From Roseinatronobacter alkalisoli (lineage in GTDB: Bacteria; Pseudomonadota; Alphaproteobacteria; Rhodobacterales; Rhodobacteraceae), in contig NZ_JAQZSM010000012.1 in NCBI RefSeq assembly GCF_028745735.1, forward strand, positions 1-64,000: a stretch of 64,000 nt of DNA, read 5' to 3'. Below are positions 15,999 to 24,712 of the stretch, piece after piece. Made by a program: the position numbers and the translations under genes. Within the stretch, counting starts at the first letter, position 1. Every line of letters starts with the position of its first letter. The notes below the pieces were generated by a model, which searched no databases, had not been told where the DNA came from, and saw nothing but the letters and a program-made list of their open reading frames with translations.

Positions 15999-17039
15999 TC
16001 AGCGGACCGCGATGCCAGCCATGCGCAGCATGGCCTCGCCATCGATACCCTGTGCTGCCATCTCGGCAACCCATTGCTCATAGATCGGGGCAAGGGTTTC
16101 AAGGATGCGCGCCTGTTCTTCTGCAGACAGTTCGATCACTTCCTTGCCCGGGTCATTGCGCACGAATTCCACGCTTTCGTCGGCGCGGTCCAGATAGGCC
16201 TGCGTTGCCTTCCGGCTAAGTTCAATGCCGGTCAGGCGGTCAATCAGGGCCTGATGTTCTTCGCTCAGGCTGTTGTAACTGGCTTCGTTCATGACCACGG
16301 TGAATTGCGAACGCCCGAAGATCGGACCGGGGATGGTGTAGTAATTCGCTACTTCATGCATGCGGAAATCAAGGATCGTGGTGAAAGGGACCATCGCCCC
16401 GTCAATCACGCCGCGTTCCAGCTGAGGGTAAAGTTCCGTGATCGGCATGGCCACCGGGGTGCCGCCCATCTTTTCGATCTGACCTGCCTGCGCAGCAGAA
16501 GGCGAGCGCAGGATCATGCCCGCGATATCATCCATCGACCGGACCGGTTTGTCGCGGGTGTAGATGCCCGCGTCATCCGCCGCCCAAAGCGCCAGAACCT
16601 TCAGCCCGTCGAATTCGGGGTCCAGATACCCGTTATCCAGCAAGTCCCACATCAGCGTCGTGGATTCGATACCGTCGTTGGACAGTCCCGGCAGTTCGAT
16701 CATCTGGGTGCGCGGAAACTGCGGTGAGGTGTAGCCGGGCAGGCTGAACACCATGTCCACAGTGCCTTCCTGCGCCTGACGGATCAGTTCGGGGGCGCCA
16801 CCGCCCAGCTGCATTGACGGATACAGCGTCAGTGTCAGTTCCCCGTTCGATTCCGCTTCGATTTCGGCGGCCAGGGGTTCCAGGATCTTGGTATAGATAA
16901 TGTGGCCCGGCCCCACAAATGTATGCAAACGCAGTTCCGTTTGCGCCAGTGCCGGAATGGCGGACAGAAGCCCGACACCAAGTGCCAGCCCCGCGGCCGT
17001 TGCGCGCAAAGCGCCCTGAAGACGGTAAGTGTTGTTCAT
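15999..17039 (-). CDS. dctP: TRAP transporter periplasmic binding protein (DctP type)
   Basis: 346 residues. A signal peptide ends near IPALAQ-TELRLHTF, and the DctP/TAXI-like body follows with EIEAESNGELTLTLYPSMQLGG, ELIRQAQEGTVDMVFS and VIDGAMVPFTTILDFRMHEV. The late QFTVVMNEASYNSLSEEHQ is typical. It is the first gene of the dctPQM unit. A near-perfect operator word lies 61 bases upstream, tying this importer to the same regulon as ligM and metF. The solute is unknown. Confidence 0.93.
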   Translation of the reverse strand: MNNTYRLQGALRATAAGLALGVGLLSAIPALAQTELRLHTFVGPGHIIYTKILEPLAAEIEAESNGELTLTLYPSMQLGGGAPELIRQAQEGTVDMVFSLPGYTSPQFPRTQMIELPGLSNDGIESTTLMWDLLDNGYLDPEFDGLKVLALWAADDAGIYTRDKPVRSMDDIAGMILRSPSAAQAGQIEKMGGTPVAMPITELYPQLERGVIDGAMVPFTTILDFRMHEVANYYTIPGPIFGRSQFTVVMNEASYNSLSEEHQALIDRLTGIELSRKATQAYLDRADESVEFVRNDPGKEVIELSAEEQARILETLAPIYEQWVAEMAAQGIDGEAMLRMAGIAVR

Positions 17040-17099
17040 GATTTCCTCCCTCTGTGGCGGCGTTGCCCGATAAGTTATCTGAACAAAGTCGCTAAGAAG

Positions 17100-17109
17100 A
17101 TGTATGCAT
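17100..17109. promoter_or_regulatory. GntR-type operator (one mismatch) upstream of dctP
   Basis: ATGTATGCAT differs from ATGTATACAT at one base. It lies between the LysR stop and the dctP start in an AT-rich stretch, a sensible place for promoter control. Confidence 0.45.
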
Positions 17110-17167
17110 ATGTCGGATTGAATATCAAATATAGCAAAGCAATTAGGTTATTGAATTCGCTATAGGG

Positions 17168-18451
17168 TCATAACCCCTGCGCAAGTTGTGGGGGTTTTCC
17201 TGAAACGATGGATGCAGAGGAATCCTCAAGAAATTCAAGAAATGTCCGTTGTAAGCTGTTTGGCAATGACGAATCCAGCAACGTGACGCCGATGACCCTT
17301 TGTGCGTCGTCCAACGGGAAATCCAGTGGGGCCAGTAACCCTTGTGTGTATTCATAGTCGATCTGACTAAGGGAAATCAGTGTCAATGCATCTGATTCCA
17401 TAAGCAGGCCGCGCACCACAACAAGCGACCCGGTTTCAACATGGCCGCGCGCCGGGTCTTCAAGCCCGTGCAGTGATGATAGGCGTTCAAAGACATGGCG
17501 TGCGGGTGCGTCACGTCGCGGCAATATCCACGGGAAGCGCGCCAGTTCCGCACCCTGAACCCTGCGCCCCGCCAGCGGATGCCCCGCGCGCGCGACAATA
17601 CACAGTAAATCCTTGAACAGCGCACGTTCCTGAAGGCCCTTCGCGCGGTCCCGTCCGCGCAACGCACCGATAATGAAGTCACATGCGCCAAGCCGCATTT
17701 GCTGGACCAGCGCATCATACGCACCATCCACAATTTCAATGCGCGCTGCCGGGTAGCGCGCCATCAGCTGCACGATGGCGCGTGGCACCAGTTGTGTGCG
17801 GGCCAGCGGCAAGGCCCCGATGACCAGATGACTGTCAAAGACGCCTGCGCGTTCGCGCAATTCTGCCCGTGCCAGCGTAACTTCATTCAGCGCAAGACTG
17901 GCCTGTTCCGCCAGCCGTTGCCCAGATGCGGTCAGGACACGCTTGCGCTGACCACCCTCCAACAATGGTTGGCCGATGATCCGCTCGATGTCGCGGCAGG
18001 CCCGCTGCACCGATGATTCGGCCTGCCCGAGTTTACGTGCCGCTGCGGCGAAGCTGCCAGTTGTGGCAAATGCAGACACCGCTCTGAGTTGCGATGTACT
18101 TGCATAGCGAACCAGCAAATCGCCAGCCTGCGCCCGGTCCGTCGGTTTCCGGCCTTTCAGGCCGGGGCCAGTTGCGCGCAGGTGATCAAGGGCGCGGCGG
18201 GCGCGTTTGACCACGATCTCGCCCTCCGGTGTCGGGGCGACATTGTTGCCCGACCGTTCGATCAGGCGCGCACCGAACACTTCCGCCAGCTTTGCGATGG
18301 CCTGTGACGCGGCTGGCTGCGAAATATGCACCTTGCGTGCTGCGGCGGTCAAAGAGCTTTCGCTGATGGCAACATCCAGAAGCCGCAAATGCCGCAGATT
18401 CGGGAACATCGCCATGGATGCATCGTCATGTGCAAGCTCGCGTCCAGTCAT
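17168..18451 (-). CDS. LysR-family regulator with two tandem HTH domains
   Basis: 427 residues, about 120 more than a standard LysR protein. Residues about 14-90 form one LysR-type winged helix (LRLLDVAISESSLTAAARKVHISQPAASQAIAKLAEVFG). Residues about 120-195 form a second, divergent one (LRAVSAFATTGSFAAAARKLGQAESSVQRACRDIERIIG). A substrate-binding domain follows, from LVIGALPLARTQLVPRAI to the end. The gene is directly upstream of dctPQM on the same strand, so TRAP control is likely. Starts at 18415 or 18409 would still include both HTH units. Double-HTH LysR proteins of about 420 residues occur in Proteobacteria but are a minority form. Confidence 0.88.
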   Translation of the reverse strand: MTGRELAHDDASMAMFPNLRHLRLLDVAISESSLTAAARKVHISQPAASQAIAKLAEVFGARLIERSGNNVAPTPEGEIVVKRARRALDHLRATGPGLKGRKPTDRAQAGDLLVRYASTSQLRAVSAFATTGSFAAAARKLGQAESSVQRACRDIERIIGQPLLEGGQRKRVLTASGQRLAEQASLALNEVTLARAELRERAGVFDSHLVIGALPLARTQLVPRAIVQLMARYPAARIEIVDGAYDALVQQMRLGACDFIIGALRGRDRAKGLQERALFKDLLCIVARAGHPLAGRRVQGAELARFPWILPRRDAPARHVFERLSSLHGLEDPARGHVETGSLVVVRGLLMESDALTLISLSQIDYEYTQGLLAPLDFPLDDAQRVIGVTLLDSSLPNSLQRTFLEFLEDSSASIVSGKPPQLAQGL

Positions 18452-18679
18452 GCCCGACCTTTGATTCCGCTGAATTCAAACCTGCCCCAAGCTATAAGCA
18501 TAATGCAATGATAACTTGTTATGTAAATTTGTACTGTCAGATAATATAATGAAATCCAATGTTTTAATAAGGCTGCAATTATAGATGAACAGTGCGCCCG
18601 CGGCGCTGATCCGGGCTTGCAATCACTGCGCAGGCATATGATCCTGCGCGTGCATTCATGCCGTTGGGGGAATAGCTTC

Positions 18680-19414
18680 GTGTTAAGCATCGTGCTGGCG
18701 ATCCTGGCTGTCGCCTTGGGTGGAATAATGAAAGGTGCGATCGGGGCCGGCGTTCCCATCATTGCGGCGCCCGCGCTGACAATGATATTCGGGGTGCAGA
18801 CTGCCGTGGCAATTCTGGTAGTGCCGAACCTGCTCAGTAATGTGTGGCAAGCATGGTTTTACCGCGACAGGGCCTTGTCCCGGCGGTTTCTGGTGCTGTT
18901 TGCGGGTGGTGGCATGCTGGGCGTGGTCTTTGGCACCTATTTGCTTGCATCGCTGCCGCAGGAAACGCTGTCGCTGCTGGTTGCCTTCGCGGTGCTGGGC
19001 TATATCCTGTTGCGCGTGGCTAGGCCGGGCTGGATTCTGGACCGCGCCCGCGCAGATAGACTCAGTGGTGTGGCGGGGGTTTTGGGTGGCATGCTGCAAG
19101 GGGCGACCGGAATATCGGCGCCCGCATCTGTTACCTTTCTGAATGCGATGCGCCTGCCGAGAGAGGCATTCATAGCGACCATTTCGATATTCTTTGTTGC
19201 CATGACAGCATTGCAGATACCCGCGCTCTGGTCGGTGGGCATCATGACAGGCGAAAGGCTGGTCATGGGGTTCATTGCGCTGGGTATTGTTTTTCTGTTC
19301 ATGCCAATCGGCACATGGCTGGGGCGCAGAACCTCGCCCAAGGTATTTGATATCACGATGCTTGTTGTTCTGGGCGTGATTGCCGCCAAGATTCTGTTCG
19401 AAGCCGTGTTCTGA
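18680..19414 (+). CDS. TauE/SafE-family membrane permease
   Basis: 244 residues with about eight membrane segments. LAVALGGIMKGAIGAGVPIIAAPALTMIFG and the second half VLGGMLQGATGISAPASVTFL form the twin repeat typical of TauE/SafE carriers, which export or import sulfonates or other organic anions. The GTG at 18680 has GGGGGA nine bases before it and is preferred over ATG 18638 and TTG 18617, which lack good sites. It is divergent from the LysR gene and the first gene of a plus-strand set with the AEC permease and the ThDP enzyme. Confidence 0.85.
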   Translation: MLSIVLAILAVALGGIMKGAIGAGVPIIAAPALTMIFGVQTAVAILVVPNLLSNVWQAWFYRDRALSRRFLVLFAGGGMLGVVFGTYLLASLPQETLSLLVAFAVLGYILLRVARPGWILDRARADRLSGVAGVLGGMLQGATGISAPASVTFLNAMRLPREAFIATISIFFVAMTALQIPALWSVGIMTGERLVMGFIALGIVFLFMPIGTWLGRRTSPKVFDITMLVVLGVIAAKILFEAVF

Positions 19415-19440
19415 CCCCATGCCCAGCGGATGAAACCAGA

Positions 19441-20370
19441 ATGACGCTGATTCAAACATTCCTGCCCGTTTTTGCGGTTATCGGGATTGGCTTCATCGCC
19501 ATACGCACCCGCTATCTTGACCCTGCCGCAGTGCAGCCAATGGGCATGGTGGTTATCCGCATTGCATTGCCTGCGCTTATTCTGCTGGCGCTGACCGGGT
19601 CATCTGCACATGGGACGCTGAACAAGGGGTTCCTGCTGGCCTATGCTGCAGGGTCGCTGACATCGATGCTGATCTGCATGGCCATCGCGCGCTATGTTCT
19701 GGGTTTGTCATGGACGGTGACCGCCGTTGTGGGGCTGGCCGTGTCCATGGCCAATAGCAGTTTCATGGGGTTGCCGATTGCACAGGTGTTGATGGGCGCG
19801 GATCTGGCAACGCTGATTCTGGCGCATTGCATGATCGTCGAGAATGTCCTGATTCTGCCGCTTGCGTTATTGCTTATGGCACTGGCCGGGCAGGGGGATG
19901 TGGGGCAGACCCGCCGCAAGATTATCGGGGATATGCTACGCAACCCGTTGCTGATTGCGCTTCTGCTCGGGTTGACGATTTCCTTTGCCGGTATTCAACT
20001 GCCGGACGTTGCGCGCGATACACTGGCGTTTCTGGCCCGGATTTCCGGCCCGATTGCGCTGCTGGTGATCGGGGGCATGCTGGCCAGCCTGCCGGCGCAG
20101 GGGCGCGTTTCTGTTGTGGGCCTGATGGTAGTGGGCAAGCTGGCGGTCCACCCGCTGGCGGTCTGGGGCGCGACAAGTGTGATCGGGGGCATAAGCGGCG
20201 TGATGGTGGTGGGGGCCGTGCTGTTTGCCGCCATGCCGATGATAACAATATTCCCGCTACTGGGCGCACGGGCGGGACAAGGACAATTAAGCGCATATGG
20301 CCTGCTGATAGCCACGCTATGCAGTTTCGTGACACTGCCAGTCGTCGTTTATTTGCTGGGTCTTGCCTGA
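19441..20370 (+). CDS. AEC-family (auxin efflux carrier-like) transporter
   Basis: 309 residues with about ten membrane segments in two halves. LPVFAVIGIGFIAIRTRYLDP at the start and RIALPALILLALTGSS are AEC landmarks, and ARISGPIALLVIGGMLAS is the second-half repeat. Bacterial members carry malonate, malate or other organic acids. It follows the TauE gene by 26 bases and precedes the ThDP enzyme by 68, so the three are probably co-transcribed; an organic acid made or used by that enzyme is a reasonable cargo. Confidence 0.88.
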   Translation: MTLIQTFLPVFAVIGIGFIAIRTRYLDPAAVQPMGMVVIRIALPALILLALTGSSAHGTLNKGFLLAYAAGSLTSMLICMAIARYVLGLSWTVTAVVGLAVSMANSSFMGLPIAQVLMGADLATLILAHCMIVENVLILPLALLLMALAGQGDVGQTRRKIIGDMLRNPLLIALLLGLTISFAGIQLPDVARDTLAFLARISGPIALLVIGGMLASLPAQGRVSVVGLMVVGKLAVHPLAVWGATSVIGGISGVMVVGAVLFAAMPMITIFPLLGARAGQGQLSAYGLLIATLCSFVTLPVVVYLLGLA

Positions 20371-20438
20371 ACGAAGCATCAATAGCCAGCAGGGGCCACA
20401 GATATTCAGGCCCCGCGCAGCGGAAAAAGGAGAATGTC

Positions 20439-22139
20439 ATGGACAAATCCCGGGTCGTCTCTGCGGGGGCCGCGCTGCTGGCGCGGTTGAAATCGGTGGG
20501 TGTCGATTACATCTTCGCCAATTCCGGCACGGATTTTCCGCCCATTATCGAAGGTCTGGCAGAAGCCAGCGCCAAGGATATGCCATTGCCGCATGCGCTG
20601 ACCATTCCGCATGAACATGCGGCCATGGGCATGGCGCATGGGTATTATCTGGCCACCGGACGGGCGCAGGCGGTTATTGCGCATACGGATGTGGGGCTGG
20701 CAAACTGTGCGATCGGGGCGTTGAACGCGCATGTCGAACATGTGCCGATCCTGCTGTTTTCGGGGCGCACGCCGACTGTTGAAAAGGGTCGTTTCGGCGC
20801 GCGGACTGTGCCGATTGGCTGGGGGCAGGAAATGCGCGATCAGGCATCTCTGGTGCGTGAAGCCACCAAATGGGACTATGAATTGCGCTTCCCCGAACAG
20901 GTGCCCGATGTTGTGGACAGGGCGCATGCAATTGCGTCATCCACGCCGCGCGGGCCGGTCTATGTGTCACTGCCGCGCGAAGTGTTGTGCGAACCCTGTC
21001 CTGCGGACGGGTTGGGTGCGCCACCCCGGATGCGGGCGCATGGGGCGCATGCCGCCCCGGACGACATTGCCGAACTGGCCGGGTTGATCGCACGGGCAAA
21101 GTTTCCGGTGATCTTTGCGCAGCATGGCGCCGGGTCTGCGCTGGCCTTTGCGGCGCTGGACCGGATGGCGCGGGAATGGGCGATTCCGGTGTGTCAGTAC
21201 TGGGCGGGCCAGCTGGCCCTTGCCACGGATCACCCGATGGCCACGCAATGGGAACCCGGCCCCCTGCTGGCGCGCGCTGATCTGGTGATCTGTCTGGACA
21301 CGCTTGCCCCATGGATGCCCGCCGCCCATGAACCGTGCGCCGATGCAACAGTGGTACAGATCGGCCCGAACCCGTTGTCGCAGCGCACGCCGATCCGGAA
21401 TTTTCGCGCGGATATGGCGCTGGCCAGCGACCTGTCGCCCGCAATTCTTGCGCTGGAACAGGCATTGGCATCATTTGCCCCGGATGCGGATGTGGCAGCG
21501 CGCTTTGATGAGGTTGCTGCCAGCAACGCCGCCGCGCGCAATACGGCCCTTGCAGCGGGGGAGCCCGATGATGCGCAGGGCATGACCAAGGCCCAGATCG
21601 CGCGCATGGTGTCTGATGCCTTGCAAGATGATGACGCCACGATCTTTTCGGAACTGGGGTGTCCAATGGCGCCCATGCGGCTGACGCATCCTCAGGCGTG
21701 GTATCAGGAACCCCATGCCGGTGGGCTTGGCTGGTCGTTGCCTGCGGCCATGGGGTTGCAACTGGCCGCGCCTGACAGGCTGGTTGTCGCCACGATGGGG
21801 GACGGGACATATATGTTCGCAAACCCAGTCGCCTGTCACCAGATTGCAGAAGCGCTGAATCTGTCCATCCTGATACTGGTGCTGAACAACAACGAATGGG
21901 GTGCAGTGCGGCAATCAGTGGTGGGGCTTTACCCCGATGGCTATGCGGCGCGCGCCAATCAGGTGCCGTTGACGGGCCTTGCCCCCAGCCCGGATTTTAC
22001 GCTGGTCGCGCAGGCGTCGCGGGCGCTGGCCATGCGCGCAGATGACCATGTGCAATTTGCAGACGCATTGCAAAAGGCGCTGGACCATATTCGCGCGCGC
22101 AAGGGCGCTGCCTTGATTGATGTGCGCACCCGGCCTTGA
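20439..22139 (+). CDS. ThDP-dependent enzyme of the acetolactate synthase / benzoylformate decarboxylase family
   Basis: 566 residues with the three-domain plan. The N-terminal Pyr domain (about 1-180) holds the activating Glu in TIPHEHAAMGMAHGYY, a central domain covers about 200-340, and a C-terminal PP domain holds the GDG...NN motif (MGDGTYMFANPVA and LVLNNNEWGAV). The start has AAGGAGAATGTC before it; the open frame upstream overlaps the AEC gene. It is not a housekeeping IlvB, as there is no small-subunit gene. Next to LigAB and near aromatic aldehyde dehydrogenases, decarboxylation of an aromatic 2-oxo acid to an aldehyde is an attractive but unproved role. Oxalyl-CoA decarboxylase-like or sulfopyruvate-type activity are alternatives. 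Confidence 0.85.
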   Translation: MDKSRVVSAGAALLARLKSVGVDYIFANSGTDFPPIIEGLAEASAKDMPLPHALTIPHEHAAMGMAHGYYLATGRAQAVIAHTDVGLANCAIGALNAHVEHVPILLFSGRTPTVEKGRFGARTVPIGWGQEMRDQASLVREATKWDYELRFPEQVPDVVDRAHAIASSTPRGPVYVSLPREVLCEPCPADGLGAPPRMRAHGAHAAPDDIAELAGLIARAKFPVIFAQHGAGSALAFAALDRMAREWAIPVCQYWAGQLALATDHPMATQWEPGPLLARADLVICLDTLAPWMPAAHEPCADATVVQIGPNPLSQRTPIRNFRADMALASDLSPAILALEQALASFAPDADVAARFDEVAASNAAARNTALAAGEPDDAQGMTKAQIARMVSDALQDDDATIFSELGCPMAPMRLTHPQAWYQEPHAGGLGWSLPAAMGLQLAAPDRLVVATMGDGTYMFANPVACHQIAEALNLSILILVLNNNEWGAVRQSVVGLYPDGYAARANQVPLTGLAPSPDFTLVAQASRALAMRADDHVQFADALQKALDHIRARKGAALIDVRTRP

Positions 22140-22182
22140 GTTGCAGCTTGAGGTATAGGTCGATCAGATCAGGTGAAACGGC

Positions 22183-22412
22183 TGGTTCTGGCCTGAAGGG
22201 GACGTTCGCGCTTGGATCAAGCCCGCGCTATCGGTGGGCCGGGGTCTGCCGGTCCGACGTTACAGGGATGCAGTTTATGCAGGCGGCATACTCCTGAGTT
22301 CAAAGGACTTGACTGACATCAGGTCATCGGCAGGCCGCGGGACGGCCCGCCGATGGCGCGGCGGGCTTTGCCCTTGATTCCGCGCCTTTGGGTGACTGCT
22401 TCAGGCCAATAG
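22183..22412. repeat. Intergenic repeat copy B (decayed relative of copy A)
   Basis: The left end 22183-22202 matches the copy A terminal repeat over 20 bases (TGGTTCTGGCCTGAAGGGGA). The middle shares GCCGGGGTCTGCCGGTCCG and the 26-base block 22329-22354 with copy A. The right terminal repeat is reduced to about CTTCAGGCCA at 22399-22408. Like copy A, it lies between two convergent genes (ThDP enzyme and YciI). Confidence 0.7.
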
Positions 22413-22429
22413 CGGATGGATGCAGTATT

Positions 22430-22750
22430 CTATCCGCCAGTCAGCGGGGTAATCCGGTCGGCGCGGAATGTATCCGCCAGCCGCGTCAATGTGATGCTTT
22501 GCACCACACCACCGCTGAAAAACGGATCACCTTCGGCAAAGGCGCGGGCGCGCGCTTCGTTGTCAGCCTGCAGAATGCCGAAATTTCCGGTCCCTTGTCC
22601 CGCGTCATCCCAAATTGCGCTGCCGGTCAGCACCACGGCCAGACCACCCCCGCCGGATGCGACCCAGTCCCGGTGCTGCGGGCGCAATTCGTCGCGCAGC
22701 GCCGCCGTTTCTGGCCTATCATGATGCTTGCAGATCATCAGAAAGAACAT
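22430..22750 (-). CDS. YciI-family small protein
   Basis: 106 residues. The opening MFFLMICKHHDRPETAALRDELRPQHRDWV and the later AEGDPFFSGGVVQSITL match the YciI/YCII fold, which has a conserved His-Asp pair (here in RPQHRDW and AEGDPF). The start ATG shares one base with the ligB stop (TGATG), so translation is coupled. YciI-like proteins occur in several aromatic and chloroaromatic pathways; its reaction here is unknown. Confidence 0.85.
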   Translation of the reverse strand: MFFLMICKHHDRPETAALRDELRPQHRDWVASGGGGLAVVLTGSAIWDDAGQGTGNFGILQADNEARARAFAEGDPFFSGGVVQSITLTRLADTFRADRITPLTGG

Positions 22751-23592
22751 CAGCGCATATTCTCCAGCAGGACCATGCCTGCACCTGTCATTGATGCAGG
22801 TGCGAAATAATGATCGAACAGGGTGTTGACCGTTTCATCCATGCAGCCGCGCATAACCAGCCACATGATAAGTTCTGCGCCCTCGGACCCGAATTCTTCG
22901 ACATAATCTTCGCGGGACATGGTGCGATAGCGTTCGGGGTCGGACCCGATGCGCGCAATCCATTCGCGATCAGCGGTCGGGTTGATGAACCCGGCCCGCG
23001 CGCCCTGCAACTGATGTGACAGCCCGCCCGTGCCCATGACCAGCACCTTTTCATCTGTGGGATAGCTTTCGATGGCGCGGCGCAACAAGCGACCAAGATC
23101 CCACATGCGCTGTGGTGTCGGTATCGGATACTGAATTGTATTTATCAGGATCGGCACAACCTTGACCGGCCATGCCTCGGGCCTGCCAAAGACCAGTTCC
23201 ATGGGAACCTGTAGCCCATGGTCCACGTCCAGTTCGCGGCAGATCAGCGGGTCGAAATGCCCCTCGACCATGCGATCGGCCAGATGCCATGCAAAATCAT
23301 CCGCGCCCTGAAAATCCGGCACCGCGCGCGGCCCCCACCCTTCATCGGCGGGGCGATAGTTTTCTGCGACCCCAAGCGCGAGTGTCGGCACGCGGTCCAG
23401 AAAAAAGGAATTCCCGTGGTCATTATAAACCACCACGGCAATATCGGGTTTATGGTCCGCCACCCATTTCTGTGCCGGGATATAACCATCGAAAAACGGT
23501 TTCCATTCGGCGCTGTCGCGCAATCCCTTGTCCAGCGCCGCCGCGATGGAGGGAACGTGGCTGGTGCCCAGCCCTGCAAGCAATTTAGCCAT
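22750..23592 (-). CDS. ligB: Protocatechuate 4,5-dioxygenase beta (catalytic) subunit, LigB type
   Basis: 280 residues, as in LigB. The iron ligands of the type II extradiol family are all in place: His12 (GLGTSHVPS), the His at about 59 (YNDHGNSFF) and a Glu late in the chain (SEGAELIMW). The catalytic His (GGLSHQLQG) and DVDHGLQVP are also present. The enzyme opens protocatechuate or related catechols (gallate, 3-O-methylgallate) between C4 and C5 with Fe(II) and O2. Overlap with ligA is 8 bases. A single-chain gallate dioxygenase (DesB type, about 420 residues) is ruled out by the separate alpha subunit. Confidence 0.93.
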   Translation of the reverse strand: MAKLLAGLGTSHVPSIAAALDKGLRDSAEWKPFFDGYIPAQKWVADHKPDIAVVVYNDHGNSFFLDRVPTLALGVAENYRPADEGWGPRAVPDFQGADDFAWHLADRMVEGHFDPLICRELDVDHGLQVPMELVFGRPEAWPVKVVPILINTIQYPIPTPQRMWDLGRLLRRAIESYPTDEKVLVMGTGGLSHQLQGARAGFINPTADREWIARIGSDPERYRTMSREDYVEEFGSEGAELIMWLVMRGCMDETVNTLFDHYFAPASMTGAGMVLLENMR

Positions 23593-23935
23593 TTGTCACT
23601 TTCCCCAACCGTGTGTCCAGAAATTCCTGCAGTTCCATTCCCGCCTGTGCTGCCCCGATTGCACGAATTGGGGTCGGGTCAACGGCTGAAATTTTCAGGA
23701 TATAGAACAGGTTGCCCCCCAGTCGCACCATTTCCGCCCAATCGCGGGATTTCACAGCGTTCCGCTGTTCCGGTGTCAGGGCGAAACGGTCAAGATAGGC
23801 ATCCTCATCTGCCAGGAATGCCGCGCGCCCGTCTGGTGTGCTCAGCCCCATTGCCATCTTGTTCAGCGCATAGCCCGCATTGCTGCGGGGGCGATCAAAT
23901 AGCGGGGTGTCGGGAATACGGTCCGCATCGGTCAT
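23585..23935 (-). CDS. ligA: Protocatechuate 4,5-dioxygenase alpha subunit, LigA type
   Basis: 116 residues. PRSNAGYALNKMAMGLSTPDGRAAFLADEDAYLDRFALTPEQ, followed by RDWAEMVRLGGNLFYILKI, is the LigA signature. The subunit covers the LigB active site. It is 12 bases downstream of the alpha/beta hydrolase gene and overlaps ligB, so hydrolase-ligA-ligB-YciI form one unit. Confidence 0.92.
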   Translation of the reverse strand: MTDADRIPDTPLFDRPRSNAGYALNKMAMGLSTPDGRAAFLADEDAYLDRFALTPEQRNAVKSRDWAEMVRLGGNLFYILKISAVDPTPIRAIGAAQAGMELQEFLDTRLGKVTNG

Positions 23936-23947
23936 GGGGCGCCTCTT

Positions 23948-24649
23948 TCATTCGGGGTTCAGGCTGCGCACCCAATCTGACAGCAGCCCGGCCACAGCGG
24001 CGGGTTGTTCGACAGGGGCGAAATGGCCAGCATTTTCAACAATTTCCAGCCGTGCCTGCGGGCAAAGCTGCGCGATCGCTTCGTGTTGGGCAATGGGCGA
24101 CCATTGGTCCTGCCGCCCGACGATCAACAGCATTGGCCCGGTATAGGCGCTGATTGTCGCGCTGGCATCGGGGCGGTCCAGAAGTGCGCGCATCTGGCGT
24201 TCGTGAATTTCCGGCGTCATGCGGCAGACCATGCGCGTCAGCCCGTCCAGCACCTCCGGATCGGGTGTCAGCCCTTCGGCCATCATACCGGGCAACCATG
24301 CACTGGCCAGCCCGTCCATGCCCTGCGCATAAGCCAGGTCAATCATGGACTGGCGCTTCGCCCCTTCACCATCCTTGCGCGGGTGCATGCCGGTGTTCAA
24401 CAATGCCATGGCGCGAATGCGTTCGGGCGCAATATGCGCCATTTCCATTGCCACGCGCCCACCCATGGAATGGCCGGCAACCACCAGCGGGCCGTCATGG
24501 TGTGCCAGCAGGTCATTGGCCATGGCGGTTATGCTGGGCTGGGTCGTTACATCGGCCACAGATACGGGCAGGTCATTCAGCGCGGTCCGGGTGGCTTCCC
24601 AGACATGGCCATCGCAGACCAGCCCCGGTATCAGCAGGATACGGGTCAT
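23948..24649 (-). CDS. Alpha/beta-fold hydrolase
   Basis: 233 residues. The nucleophile elbow VVAGHSMGG, the oxyanion region ILLIPGLVCDG, the acid in IVGRQDQWSP and the His in ENAGHFAPVEQP make a complete triad. It probably cleaves a C-C or ester bond of a pathway compound. It is first in the unit with ligA and ligB. The start at 24649 has AGGGA eight bases before it; the ATG at 24664 does not. A terminator lies between it and the ligM-like gene upstream. Confidence 0.88.
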   Translation of the reverse strand: MTRILLIPGLVCDGHVWEATRTALNDLPVSVADVTTQPSITAMANDLLAHHDGPLVVAGHSMGGRVAMEMAHIAPERIRAMALLNTGMHPRKDGEGAKRQSMIDLAYAQGMDGLASAWLPGMMAEGLTPDPEVLDGLTRMVCRMTPEIHERQMRALLDRPDASATISAYTGPMLLIVGRQDQWSPIAQHEAIAQLCPQARLEIVENAGHFAPVEQPAAVAGLLSDWVRSLNPE

Positions 24650-24675
24650 GGGGCGTTCCCTCATGTTCGAGGTCG

Positions 24676-24704
24676 AGGAAAAACCGGCGCCCGTGGGCGC
24701 CGGT
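24676..24704 (-). terminator. Intrinsic terminator after the ligM-like gene
   Basis: A 10-base perfect stem (24683-24692 with 24695-24704), a 2-base loop and five T on the minus strand. It starts 9 bases beyond the ligM stop and ends 27 bases before the hydrolase start, so it should stop or reduce read-through into ligAB. Confidence 0.85.
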
Positions 24705-24712
24705 CCAGTGAT

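Noticed and set aside
19827-20438. Upstream extension of the ThDP enzyme frame
   Set aside because: It overlaps the AEC gene; a good ribosome site marks the start at 20439.
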